In this document: positions 9,452 to 20,382 of the stretch, one piece after another
Numbering within the stretch: the stretch's first letter is position 1
Layout: each line of letters begins with the position of its first letter
Origin: Hofstenia miamia
Taxonomy: Eukaryota > Xenacoelomorpha > Acoela
Reading direction: 5' to 3'
NCBI GenBank assembly: GCA_004352715.1
Contig: SCFE01000001.1
Span: 1,722,569 to 1,786,568, forward strand
DNA: 64,000 nucleotides
Translations under genes and position numbers: made by a program
Notes under the pieces: generated by a model
The model's database searches: none
What the model was told of the DNA's origin: nothing
What the model saw: the letters and a program-made list of their open reading frames with translations, nothing else

Positions 9452-10782
9452 AGAAGCAAGTTAGCATTAGAAACAGCAAGGGTTAACAAAGTATTAGAAA
9501 GGATAGATGCTAAGAGTGTAACATAGATAAACAGGTTAGTGTATGCAGGCGCATGGTAGGTGCTGAAGAATGTAGGCATGGACATGAAGAAAAAAGACGA
9601 CAAGAAGATAAGGGAGACAGAAAGCCAGCATGGGAGAGAAGAATTGAGAATAAAGTGGCAAAAATTGGGCAGCAATTAGGGAAGATCAAGACAAGTAAGG
9701 CGATACAGGATAGGTGCAGGGTTGGTAAGAGGAAGACTCTAGAAACTGCAAGAGAAGAACTTAAGCAGAGATTAGTTGTAGAAGCTTAGAAACTGAGAAA
9801 ATATAGGGCAAGGGCAAAGCAGGCAAGCGACAATATGAAGTTTGAAACCCAAGAAGGAAGATTCTACAAAGAACTAGATGCAGGAGAAAAGGCTACAGCT
9901 AAAGCAGGCGAGGACGTAGTAATGTTCTGGGAGAATAGATGGAGAAGTGCGGGACCAGNTAGCTTGGCGTTTTATTTGAGCAGTTCAACTTTCTCTTTCT
10001 CTCCATTAACTAGAGTGTGTGCATCTTTTATTAAATCTTCCAATTATGCCCTTTTGTTGACTGAAACTTTGTTTGCTTGAGGATTATTTCTATTTCTGTA
10101 GATTCCATTTCCTTAAACCTCAAGAACTTAATCTTGCATAGTTTTCTGTAATTGTATATTGTGATTTGTTTAATCATACTGTAAAGATATTGAAATAATT
10201 CTTATATACCCAAATCTATCATTGTCATTTTCACATTGATTGTTTTGGAATGTTCTAGCTTGCTCTCTGGGTAANAGAAGCAAGTTAGCATTAGAAACAG
10301 CAAGGGTTAACAAAGTATTAGAAAGGATAGATGCTAAGAGTGTAACATAGATAAACAGGTTAGTGTATGCAGGCGCATGGTAGGTGCTGAAGAATGTAGG
10401 CATGGACATGAAGAAAAAAGACGACAAGAAGATAAGGGAGACAGAAAGCCAGCATGGGAGAGAAGAATTGAGAATAAAGTGGCAAAAATTGGGCAGCAAT
10501 TAGGGAAGATCAAGACAAGTAAGGCGATACAGGATAGGTGCAGGGTTGGTAAGAGGAAGACTCTAGAAACTGCAAGAGAAGAACTTAAGCAGAGATTAGT
10601 TGTAGAAGCTTAGAAACTGAGAAAATATAGGGCAAGGGCAAAGCAGGCAAGCGACAATATGAAGTTTGAAACCCAAGAAGGAAGATTCTACAAAGAACTA
10701 GATGCAGGAGAAAAGGCTACAGCTAAAGCAGGCGAGGACGTAGTAATGTTCTGGGAGAATAGATGGAGAAGTGCGGGACCAG
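9452..10782. other. Probable scaffolding artefact: 507-bp duplication around a 315-bp insert
   Basis: Bases 9452-9958 are repeated, identically by eye, at 10276-10782. Between the copies lie single Ns at 9959 and 10275 enclosing 315 bp (9960-10274) of unrelated AT-rich sequence with no LINE similarity. The simplest reading is a misplaced small contig and an unmerged overlap. The LINE reads through smoothly if one copy and the insert are ignored. Confidence 0.85.
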
Positions 10783-12755
10783 AGATAAAGAGCAAGCAGA
10801 TGCAGAAGGAATTCAGGCAATAAGAAGAAATAATCACAACTGCAAGGCTGAAGGAGGTTGTAGAGAAGCTGAAGAACTTTAAGGCGCCAGGCAGTGATGA
10901 GGTAAATTGGTTTGGCTAAAGAAGTTCACAAGTGTTCATGAGAAACTAGCAGTAGCATTGGAAGAGTGTGTGGTGAGTGGGTTCCGAGAGTTTATGGTAG
11001 TGGGAAAAACATTTCTGATACAGAAGCACCCAAAGAAGGGCAATGAGGCAAGCAACTTCAGGCCAATAACATGTCTGCCAAAAACTTGGAAATTACTGAC
11101 TTCTGTGATTTCAAGTAGGCTGGCGTGTTACTTAGAACAGAACAGGTCGATACCAGAGGAGCAGAAGGGATGTAGAACAAAGACGAGAGGATGCAAAATC
11201 AGTTGTTGATAGACCAGGCAGTGGTGGAGAATTGTAGAAGAAGGAAGACAAACTTAGCAATAGCATGGATAGGCTACAAGAAGGCATATAACAGCATATC
11301 ACATAGCTGGGTATTGAGGACGCTAGAGGCCAATGGAGTTTCACGGAAATGGGTTGAGTTTCTAGAGAGGGAGATGGTAAAGTGGCAGACTGAGATAGAC
11401 GGACACAGGTTGAGGTTTAGGCGAGGCATATTCCAGGGAGACAGCTTAGTACAAGTACTTAGAAGTGATAGAAAGGGACAGAGCAGGTCCTGAGGAAATG
11501 AAGATGAGGCTAAGAACAGAATACAAGAGGAGAGTAAGGAAGGTTCTACAGAAGTCAGCATTGAATGGGCAGAATAGTATAAAAGCAATTAATACATAGG
11601 CGATACCATTGTTGAGATATTCGGCAGAAATAGTGAGGTGGAACAAGAATGAACTGAGGGAATTAGATAGGGAGACATGGAAAATACTAGCAGCAGAGAG
11701 AGCATTCAACTTAAATGGAGATGTAGATAGGCTGTAAATAGCAAAGCATAAGCGAGGGAAAGGACTACTAAGTGTAGAGGAAACTGTCGAAGCAGAAGCA
11801 ATAGGGCTAATGGAATATGTAGAAGAGCAACCTAAGGGGTCCCTACTTGAGGTCACTAAGGAGTTAAGGAAGATAAGAACTGAAAGTGAAGGAAAGAAAG
11901 TATACCAGAGTAAGATGGAATCAGAGAGACGAACAAGGTATAGGCAGAAGGCAATGTATGGAGAATACTGAAGGAACAAAGAAATGTTTGACAGAGAAGA
12001 AAGCAACAAGTGGTTACAAAAGGCAGGACTAAAAAGAGAAGCAGAAGCACTGATAATGGCAGCACAGGAGCAAGCAATACGAACAAACTGGGTGAAGAAG
12101 CATATAGACAGAAGAGTTGAAGTAATTGATAAGTGTAGGCTATATAAGAAAGAGGCGGAGACAGGAGATCATCTGATATCAGGGTGTGAGATGTTGGCAC
12201 AGAATGAGTATAAGTTCAGCCATTACAAGGTGGGAATAATGGTACACTGGAGTTTGAGCAGGCAGCACGGTTAGAAGCAGGAGACAAGTGGTATGAGCAC
12301 AACCACAGGGCGTCATAGAAAATGAAAAGGTTAAGATACTGTGGGACTTCAAAATACAGACAAGCAAGGTCATAGAAGCACAGCGACCAGACATAGTAGT
12401 AGTAGACAAAGGGAAAAGATTGGGAACAGTGATAGACATGTCAGTACCAAAGGAAAGGAATGTAGAAAGCAAGAAGAAAGAGAAGATAGACAAGTATAGA
12501 GAGTTGGCAGAGGAAATAGAAAGGCTGTGGAAGTTAAAGAAAGTTGAAGTAGTCCCGGTAGTTGTAGGAGCACTAGTGAGTAGGAAGCATAAGAGATACT
12601 TGGAGGAGTTGGGAGTACCAAAGTGGGGAGGTGTGGTAGCACAAAAGGCAGCATTGTTAGGAACAGGTAGAGTCCTGAGGAGGGCTCTCAGACTCCCTGG
12701 GAACTGGTGAGTTCCCCGAGCTGAGAGGGATACCAGCATGAAGCTGTGAGAAGTA

Positions 12756-12828
12756 AGAATAATAATATTAACAATAATAGTAATATTAATAATAATAATA
12801 AACTCTATTATATTATATTATATTATTA
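12756..12828. repeat. AAT-rich simple repeat at LINE 3' end
   Basis: Impure (AAT)n followed by tatta repeats, directly after the 3' terminus of the R4/Dong-type LINE (which ends near 'agctgtgagaagtaag'). Confidence 0.85.
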
Positions 12829-12839
12829 CCCCTTTCAGA

Positions 12840-14150
12840 GAATTCACGATTCCTTTTAAATATTAATGTGTGCAGCAGTATAGCTCTGTTGGTCCTTAGT
12901 AAGGCATTTGATAGTTTGGATTTTAACATACTAAGCAAAAAATTAGTGTATATGGATTTACCAATGATTCAAAAAAGCTAATAAATAGTTTTTTATGAGA
13001 CAGATTACAAATACCTCACTACAAACAGGGGTGTACCTCAGGGTACTGTTTTAGGCTCAGTTTTCTTTAACATATATGTAAATGACTTGTCAAGACATCT
13101 ACCAAACTTTGAAATAATTCAGTACTCTGAAAATGTCTGTATTATCAAACGAGATAAAAGTTCAATCACTGCGACAAGAAAACTTGAGAATAATATTGAA
13201 GAAATCATCAAGTATTTTCAAATTAACTAATTGACTATTAGCATCAACAAAACACAGTTCATCATATTTCATACCGACAAATTTAAGCAAATTACAAAGA
13301 AAATAAAGTTTAAAGTAAAAGACACTGATACTCCAATAGAACAAGCAGAAGAAATAAAATATTTGATAAGACTTTCATGTTTAAAAATTTCATCCATAGA
13401 AAAATTAAGCAGATCGCAACTGGTGCACACTATCTAAAACACATTATTAAAATTACAAAAGATAAAGCACTTCTAAATGCATTAGTATTAATTGAATATA
13501 ATTTTGACTTTGCATTATTAAACCACACGTCCAACTTGCAGCTGGAGAAGTTAAATAGAATATTCCATTGGTCGATTCGATTATTATTTAGCAACTGCAA
13601 ATATGAAACAGAAAAGCTAATACACAAGCATTCTATACTCGCATGAATATGTACACGTATCGTAATGGTTCCAATAAAGAGAATAATACTCTAGAACGAT
13701 TCTTTAAATTGAATAACAGAACTAATAAATGCATAAATAAAATACAAATAAAAAAGAGATTTTTAAAACAATAATTTATCTCAATAACATGCAACTTATA
13801 CAGTAATCTACCTCAAGACATTCGAAGTGAATCTACATTAAGAGAATTCAAAAAATTACTCAAACATAACTTGTTAAAAGAACAAAACATATTAGGAAAT
13901 AATATAAACTTAAATATCTGGCGAAATTACCATTTAAATTAACTTCTAAAATAGTGCATATCTTTTTTTATTAATTTGTACATTCTGCTCAATATTTTTA
14001 CTTATTTTAATTTAGCTCGTCTGTTTTCTGTACTACAGTGGTACATATTTTAAATTTGTAAATTATTTGCTATATATTAATTGTAATTATGCCAATAACA
14101 TAATTATGATGTAGAGACAGATAAAATACAGCTATTGAAGATTATAAGTT
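12840..14150 (+). mobile_element. APE-type LINE, degenerate RT and 3' end
   Basis: Plus-strand reverse transcriptase relic. Around 12890-12960 the frame gives 'LSKAFDSLDFNILSKKL'-like residues, about 13030-13090 gives 'GVPQGTVLGSVFFNIYVNDL', and downstream comes 'EIIKYFQIN' followed by 'TISINKTQFIIFHT'. The thumb segment is at 13377-13646 and the C-terminal 'LPQDIRSESTLREFKKLLK' at about 13810-13870. The catalytic YADD position is altered (reads YSENV). Several stops. The order of motifs is that of the CR1/L2/Jockey group; the exact clade is unresolved. The 3' tail extends to about 14150. Confidence 0.7.
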
Positions 14151-14256
14151 TACAATACATTAAACTACACTTCAAACTACAAAACTAAAAAAAAATAAAA
14201 TCATTAATAACAGGAGAAATATCGATCAGGGAAGATGAGAATAATTTCGGTGGATT

Positions 14257-15560
14257 GTTTTTTCTTAATTTTGCTGTAGCGTATTCAGTTCTTTTGCCAA
14301 TGAATTTTTTTGAGAGTATTCAATGTGTTGATGTAATGCTTTGTCTTTTGCTTTAATGATGTTAAAAATATTTAATTCTTTAGTAATAAGTTTATGTTTA
14401 AACGCTTTCTTGTATATGTTGTTAAGCTTAGATAAAGATGTTCTTGATTCACCTGCATATACTTGTATGCCGTAAATTATAATAGAATTTACTAAAGAAT
14501 TAAATAAAATTTCAGTTTCGTCTTCATTTAAAAATCTTTTTGCTTTTAATATTATATAGAAATTTCTTATTGATCTTTTATAAACATGAGCAATATGTTT
14601 TTTAAATGAAAGCTTGTTATTCATTGTAAATCCAAGATATTTTATTGTTGTTACTGAGGAATAGCAATCAATTTTAGATATATTATCAACAAATTTTCTC
14701 TTCAATGGTATAATCATTTCCAGTGAATTTTCATAAATTAACTTCAAATGTGTTTCCTTTATACCAAGATGTGATTTTCTTATTAATTGAATTTGTTAAG
14801 TCTATATTTTCAAGAGTTGGAAGACAAATCAGTGTATCATCAGCATACTTAATAATAGAACCATTTGTAATATTAAAGAGTCACAATTTAAAGAATCAAT
14901 ACATATATTGAACAGAAATGGGCCACAAACGGAACCTTGAGGAACACCTTTGTTGCTCTTTTCCATATCCGAAAGTTACTTATTATATTTAACCATTTGC
15001 TGCCTATTACCAATGAAACTATAAAGCCAATTAATGATGTACGAATTTAAATGTGCTATAATGTTTAACTTTTCAAATAAAATGTAGTGATTTACATTAT
15101 CAAAGGCTTTCTTGACATAAAGGCTGATTAATCTTACGTAATCATAATTTTTTCCATTTCTATATCACTAAATTCTATTTTGTAATTCGATAACGGCATT
15201 TGTTGTTGTTCCATTTGTTCGGAATCCATGCTGATTTATATTCAAATGTAGATATCTTTGATGTGAACATTAAATACAAGTTTTTCAAAAGTTCTTGACA
15301 ATATTGAAGCAATGCTAATTGGTCTTAAATTATGCAGTTTAGGCCGTTGTAATTTTAGAATTGGTATTCTTATAGCAGTTTTCCAAATTTTCGGGAATTT
15401 AGTAGTTCCTCAAATATATAATGAACTATTGGTGTAATTATATACGGAAATTTTTTAATAAACCAATATGGGATTCCGTCGTAACCTGTGATGTTTTTTT
15501 GACGTTTTTCAATTCATGATATACTTGATACATTGTTAGGGATTTTTCCTCGAAATACTT
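14257..15560 (-). mobile_element. APE-type LINE, minus strand, degenerate
   Basis: Minus-strand reverse transcriptase relic convergent with the preceding LINE. Read from 15560 downward: 'YDGIPYWFIKKFPYIITPIV', then 'LHNLRPISIASILSRTFEK', then 'GVPQGSVCGPFLFNICIDSL' (about 14960-14880), 'YADDTLICLPTLENI' (about 14850-14800, catalytic ADD intact), and a C-terminal block at 14265-14747 with 'VTTIKYLGFTMNNKLSFKKH'. Frame changes separate these blocks. The reading ends in the open C-terminal frame at 14265. Confidence 0.75.
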
Positions 15561-17855
15561 CTTTTAATTTCTTTATCAATTCTTTTAAACATTTCATTAG
15601 CTCTACAACTTATTTTTTATGCATTAATGTCTTTTTTTCTCAATAAATATTTAATTTGAGGAGTAATGAAAATAGGCCGGGCTGGCTCTCACGCCAGGGA
15701 CCTCAAAGTCGAGTGAAAAATTTAAAAAATTACATCCTAAATCTTGCGGGAAATATTAGTTGACGAGGCGGGCCTGAGAAAATTGAGCCGTTTCCATCAT
15801 TTATTGCAGGCAGTTTAGTGCATTAATTCGATTTAAAAGGTAGTTTACGTTTAGCAGGGGGCATCCAGTCTTGACGTGTGTTTTTATATCTTTTTTTCTT
15901 ACTTAGCAAGTTTATTGACTAGTACCTATAAACAGATTTGTAAATAGTCCAGTCCGGTCTGTAGTATATTAGGGACTTGCGGGCGGCTTATTGCCCGTAA
16001 AAAAAGAATAGCTCACCCGCCCGTAAAGCCTTTGGCCTACCAGTAACAGTCTTATGCAGCCCGCAGCCTATCCGTATATGTCTATGTCGTATGTCCACCC
16101 TTATAATCGTTCAGCTTAGACATAATAGTTAATAAAATCAAACAATAAAAGCAAAGATTTATCACATGAAAAAGTATGTTAATTATTGGTAGTAATATCT
16201 GATATTAACTTTTACTTGTTTATGAAAGGACGGATTAGGCCGCTCGCAAAAAATACAAATATTGTTTTACCGTTTGTATAGAAGCTGAAAGTCAAACACG
16301 AAAAAGAAAATCTAGTTGAATTTAGTAACTACTGCCGCACATGTTTTAACATACCTCATCAAGCTCGTCCGATGTCCGCCCAAGTCCGCAAAAACACTAA
16401 AATACTTACCATTTGTATCGTTCAAACAATAATGTGGTGTAGGTCCCATGGCAGCAACAACTAGGCTCAACTACTTTGTTTTATGTCAATAGACAGTCCA
16501 AAACCCGTGTAAAAGTTTTTGAGCGCGAATTAAGGATGCAAAGAAAATGGAGAGGATTCGAGTCGTGCTGAGTAATAAAAAATACTGAATAAAAGGCATT
16601 AGGATACACATTTTTGTGAATTTTATTTTTTTGACTACATTTAATTTAGTAGAGTTCTTTTCCTTTGTCTTAAAATTGATGTATGTAAGACAATTCCAAA
16701 TGGAAGAATTTCAAACGCTGTTGCTACAACTATTTACTTCCGATAGTTAATTTTAGTCAATCTGCATTGATCAATGTGACCAGTGATGGATCCTGGGATG
16801 AATTCTCCGACTAGTATTAGCCTTTGAATCAAACATTACAGCGGCTATTTCACCAAAAATGGTTTACTTGCTTGTAAAATACCATTGACGGATTTCATTT
16901 TCTTCCAGGAATACTTTCTTTCCAGGAATACTATATACTAATACAATTCCAGGATAGATAGGGAAAACGCTCTTTATGTTTCATTTACACTGTCAACTCA
17001 GCTATTCAAGCACATCCCTTCATAACGTTACTCAAATTTATATTTAGGAACAGATAGTATCTTATTAACAAAATAACAAATCCTTTGAAAAGCTATGATG
17101 AAATATTTCTATAAGAGCTATTGAATGAAAGAAGTTCAATATTATAGGATATGCCGATTTAGATTAAAGCAATTAAACAATGACCAAATTAAAACTTGGT
17201 TAGATTTCAAATGACATACCCACAAGTAAAACATTAAACCATAAGCTAATTAACTGATTCAATTAATTTTCTCTCTCAATGCTATGCAATGTGCTTTCTA
17301 TTTTTTCTTCCATTTCAGATTGAAAAAGAATGAAGCACTAAATGAAATGTAAAAATGGCTTCTTTTGCTGTTGCTGCACAAATGAAAATAATGTTACCAT
17401 ATGTCTTACTTTTACAAAAAAGTGATATTTAAATATAAATATATCTACTAAGTAGGATCAGTTGAGGTAATTACCTCATGCACGATAAACTGTGAGATCA
17501 GAGAAAATGAATTATTGCTTGTAGAGGGTGAAATGGTAATGTTTTTTGGTCCTCCATTTGTAGGTGTTTATATAAAAAAATTGCTAAACTGATAAAATTA
17601 ATTCAAATTTTGACGACTTCATAAAATAAATATTTGATTCATTTCGATCAAAATAGTGAAACTTATATAATTAAGTCACAATTTAAAATATGATTTTTAT
17701 CATTGTCTAGAATGAACATGATTGATCTCAATCCTAGCAACACCTGATAGGCTTGCCGCATATTAGATTTAATTATTTGATCATTGGGTGACACTTTTGT
17801 GCCAAGAAAAAAAATAATGCTGCATCATGTATTAAAATGTAGTCCTCAGATGATA
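15561..17855. other. Intergenic, repeat-like, no gene seen
   Basis: No supported gene. The piece at 15675-16090 is GC-richer than its surroundings (for example 'ggccgggctggctctcacgc' and 'gcgggcggcttattgcccg') and looks like a mobile-element remnant, but no family was identified. The remainder is AT-rich. Confidence 0.4.
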
Positions 17856-18566
17856 TTAAATTGCTCGAGCACGCCAAACAATACATCTGCTCTTACTTCT
17901 TTGCATTTTATGAAACTTATGCCGCCTCCCACTAGAAAATTTGAGCATTTTTGTTTTATCCATATTTTGACATGATTTATCGAACACAATTGCATGCGCA
18001 TCCTCACTATGTCGATTTTCCATAATGTCAGATATTGACTCTTTCACACTTTCATCCACACATTTTGTGAATTCATTGTAGTCATCAATGTACATTTGTG
18101 CTGCAGCAGGATTGCGACTGTTTTCCAAATCCGCATCAAACCTATCAAACGCTTCTTTCATGAATGTTATCATTTTGTAAATATTATTTTTCTTACAATC
18201 CCATTTTGGAAAGGCTTGCTCCGTGTTTCCCAACTCGCCTGTAATAGGGCAAACGTATGGATGAAAAGGAATCGGATCAAAAAGAATTTTTGGTCGAATA
18301 TGAGATTTTCCATAGTTGGAATCCATATAAACAGAAAACTTAAAAATTCCACCTTGATAAAGACCTGATTGTACAAAAATAACACCATTCCACAGAAATG
18401 GCGAATTTGCTGATGGTATGATGTAAACGCCTGAAATGCATCTTTGAGTTAAGAGTTTGTACTCGTTGAATATTAGCTGTTGGTTTATATCAGAATTAAA
18501 TGTTCTAAATTTCAAATCCAATGGATGGTTTTCGTATATTTTTAATAGTGATGATTTGTTACTCAT
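17856..18566 (-). CDS. AKTIP: AKTIP/FTS homologue (inactive E2 variant)
   Basis: Single-exon gene of 236 codons starting at ATG 18564-18566 and ending at TAA 17856-17858. The protein is a UEV (ubiquitin E2 variant) domain at about residues 30-175. It shows 'GVYIIPSANSPFLWNGVIFV', 'SGLYQGGIFKFSVYM', 'FHPYVCPITGELG' and 'AFPKWDCKKNNIYKMI', the order and wording typical of AKTIP (Fused toes, FTS). The E2 HPN motif reads HPY (102-104) and the catalytic Cys position is Leu112, as in the family, so no ubiquitin transfer is expected. AKTIP/FTS works with Hook and FHIP proteins in the FHF complex that links vesicles to dynein, and is also reported at telomeres. Human AKTIP is longer (about 292 residues) and multi-exon; the missing introns here suggest either lineage loss or a retrocopy, but the frame is intact. 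Confidence 0.85.
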   Translation of the reverse strand: MSNKSSLLKIYENHPLDLKFRTFNSDINQQLIFNEYKLLTQRCISGVYIIPSANSPFLWNGVIFVQSGLYQGGIFKFSVYMDSNYGKSHIRPKILFDPIPFHPYVCPITGELGNTEQAFPKWDCKKNNIYKMITFMKEAFDRFDADLENSRNPAAAQMYIDDYNEFTKCVDESVKESISDIMENRHSEDAHAIVFDKSCQNMDKTKMLKFSSGRRHKFHKMQRSKSRCIVWRARAI

Positions 18567-19408
18567 ATGAATTCCCTCTCTTTAGTTGTATAATTCCAGT
18601 TATATCATTGCAACATATATAAAACTATAGTATCGAGTTTACTATATTCATAGCAAAAGCCAAGAATACTATTGATTTAACATTTTTAAGTTAATGTATT
18701 TAAATTTAAATTTAAATTAAAAGTGTTTCTCAGTGGTTACTACACGGGCTATCCAAAGTTAGCCTTGATAGATAAAACTTAGATTAGTGTTTTTTATTCT
18801 GCATAAAGACAACATAAAATTGATAAGTAGGAAAGGTCTTTATTGAATCAAGGCTTAAACCTTTAAAACGTGGTACGACATGTGACTGGTAGAGCTAGCT
18901 TAAGAATAGGCGTCCTTACATTATAATTTTGTCATGAAATTGGCTTTCGTTATAGTCAAACAAAGGTGAACCTTTGTTTTACATAAGAGGTTTGGTTCTT
19001 TCTTCGTAAACTGTAAGAAGTCAAAATATAGTTGAAAATTCAAAATTTTTAAAGATTTTTAGCCTAATAACTATAGTATATTTTCGGCTCTCCTTATTTT
19101 ACAGTTCAACTAAATTGCATCAATTGCAACTGACACGCGTATATCACAAAAGTAAACAGAAAAAAATCCTGATAGGCTTATGTATACAAAACACTAACTT
19201 CGCACGTTTTGTACTAAACTATTAAATATCTACGGTTTGGGAAATTTATTTCAAATTTTCATTTTGTGCAAAATGTTATTCACTAATAAGTTCATTTCTC
19301 TGCAAAATTTCCTTATAAATTAACTCAAGTTTTCCAATCGATGAATGTACACTGAAAAAACATTATTCGCTTTAAACTCTTTCAATTTTGCTCTTTTCTT
19401 TCACAGAA
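18567..19408. other. Upstream of AKTIP, no gene seen
   Basis: AT-rich. On the minus strand, gttttatatatg (about 18616-18627) is a weak TATA-like sequence about 50-60 bp before the AKTIP ATG. Nothing else is supported. Confidence 0.35.
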
Positions 19409-19550
19409 CAGTGCGATATGTTCAATATAGTGGAGAAGTCTTTGCTAAAATACTACTTAGTTTCAACAATAAATGAAAGGATGAAATTAAGGATGAAGAT
19501 GAAAGAGCAGGCAGTTGTGTTTTCAGATTTGAGATACTTTTATTATATGG
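19409..19550 (+). other. Candidate exon, unassigned
   Basis: Segment bounded by a strong acceptor-like tract (ttttctttcacag, ending near 19406) and a consensus donor (ATG|gtgagt, donor GT at 19551-19552). One frame is open throughout: 'FNIVEKSLLKYYLVSTINER' then 'MKLRMKMKEQAVVFSDLRYF'. The lysine-rich, hydrophobic-spaced pattern could be coiled coil. I do not recognise the protein. It could be an upstream exon of CCDC93 or of another gene, or a chance open frame. Confidence 0.35.
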
Positions 19551-19676
19551 TGAGTACCTACAATTTTTCATAAAAATATGCAAATTGTAAAAAACGTGTC
19601 TTTTGTTTAAGATCAAGTTAAGAAATTTCAAACAAATTTTAACGACAAAGTTAAGAAAACGCATACACCAATTTCT

Positions 19677-20382
19677 TTAACCTTAAACAGCCTGGTGATT
19701 TTTAAAAAAATTTTCATGATTCTATAAAAAAAATTTAAACGCTTATAGCTCAAAAACTATTAATGGTGTGCACGACCTCTGACTTGGCGCACGGCACACC
19801 TCAATGGGCTTGGAATATCTTTGCACATATTTAAAACCAGGTAAAGTTCTTTGTTGCCTCTAGGGGCTCAAAACCTTCTAAATACATTAACACTAAGTAT
19901 GGAGAGAATTTAAATCTTTTTCAAAAATTCGAAAATTTCTAAGAAAACTTGTTAATCTATTCAACAATATCTGCCACAGCAATAAGCTTTAATAGAAATG
20001 ATCAAGATTACATCAATATATGTTCCCCAATAGACCTACCCATGTCCCAAAATTTTCAAATTTGGAAATAGGCTTAGCGAAAACTCTTTGTAAATGTGGA
20101 AAAACGTTTTGTCCTGTAAAACGGACGTTAGCTGTTTAACCTTAAACAGCCTGGGGATTTTTAAAAAATGTTCATGATCTTATAATCTATTCATTTATCT
20201 CTGCCACAGAAATAAGCTTTAATAAACATTTTCAACATTGTGTTAATGCATGTTCCCCAATAGACCTACCAATGCCCCAAGATTTTCAAATTTGGAAATC
20301 GGCTTGGAGAAAATTCTTTGCAAATGTTGAAAAACTGTTTGTCTTTTAAAATGGACGATAGGCTGTTTAAGATTAAGGTTAA
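19677..20382. mobile_element. Tandem pair of TTAA-ended MITEs
   Basis: Starts with TTAA-CCTTAAACAGCCTGG at 19677 and repeats the same start at 20136. The right end at about 20361-20382 reads ggctgtttaagattaaggttaa, an inverted match of the start. Both units share interior blocks such as 'gttccccaatagacctacc' and 'aataagctttaata'. The arrangement is two related elements joined at a single TTAA (20136-20139), the first about 460 bp and the second about 247 bp. TTAA ends beginning CC suggest a piggyBac-type non-autonomous family. No coding sequence. Confidence 0.65.

Larger units (their letters stand above)
8863..12755 (+). mobile_element. R4/Dong-type LINE, long degenerate copy
   Basis: Plus-strand non-LTR retrotransposon with a restriction-like endonuclease. 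In order: a GC-richer 5' region; an N-terminal segment with 'RSRPDERGYRKRMLEEW' (9129-9401); lysine- and glutamate-rich linker; reverse transcriptase pieces with 'NFRPITCLPKTWKLLTSVIS' (about 11050-11115) and 'QLLIDQAVVENCRRRKTNLA' (about 11200); 'FRRGIFQGDSL' (about 11420), after which the catalytic YxDD region is deleted; then the C-terminal half (11460-12710) with a degraded zinc knuckle and RLE region. Many stops and frame changes. The 9452-10782 stretch includes a scaffold artefact. Inactive. Confidence 0.8.
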
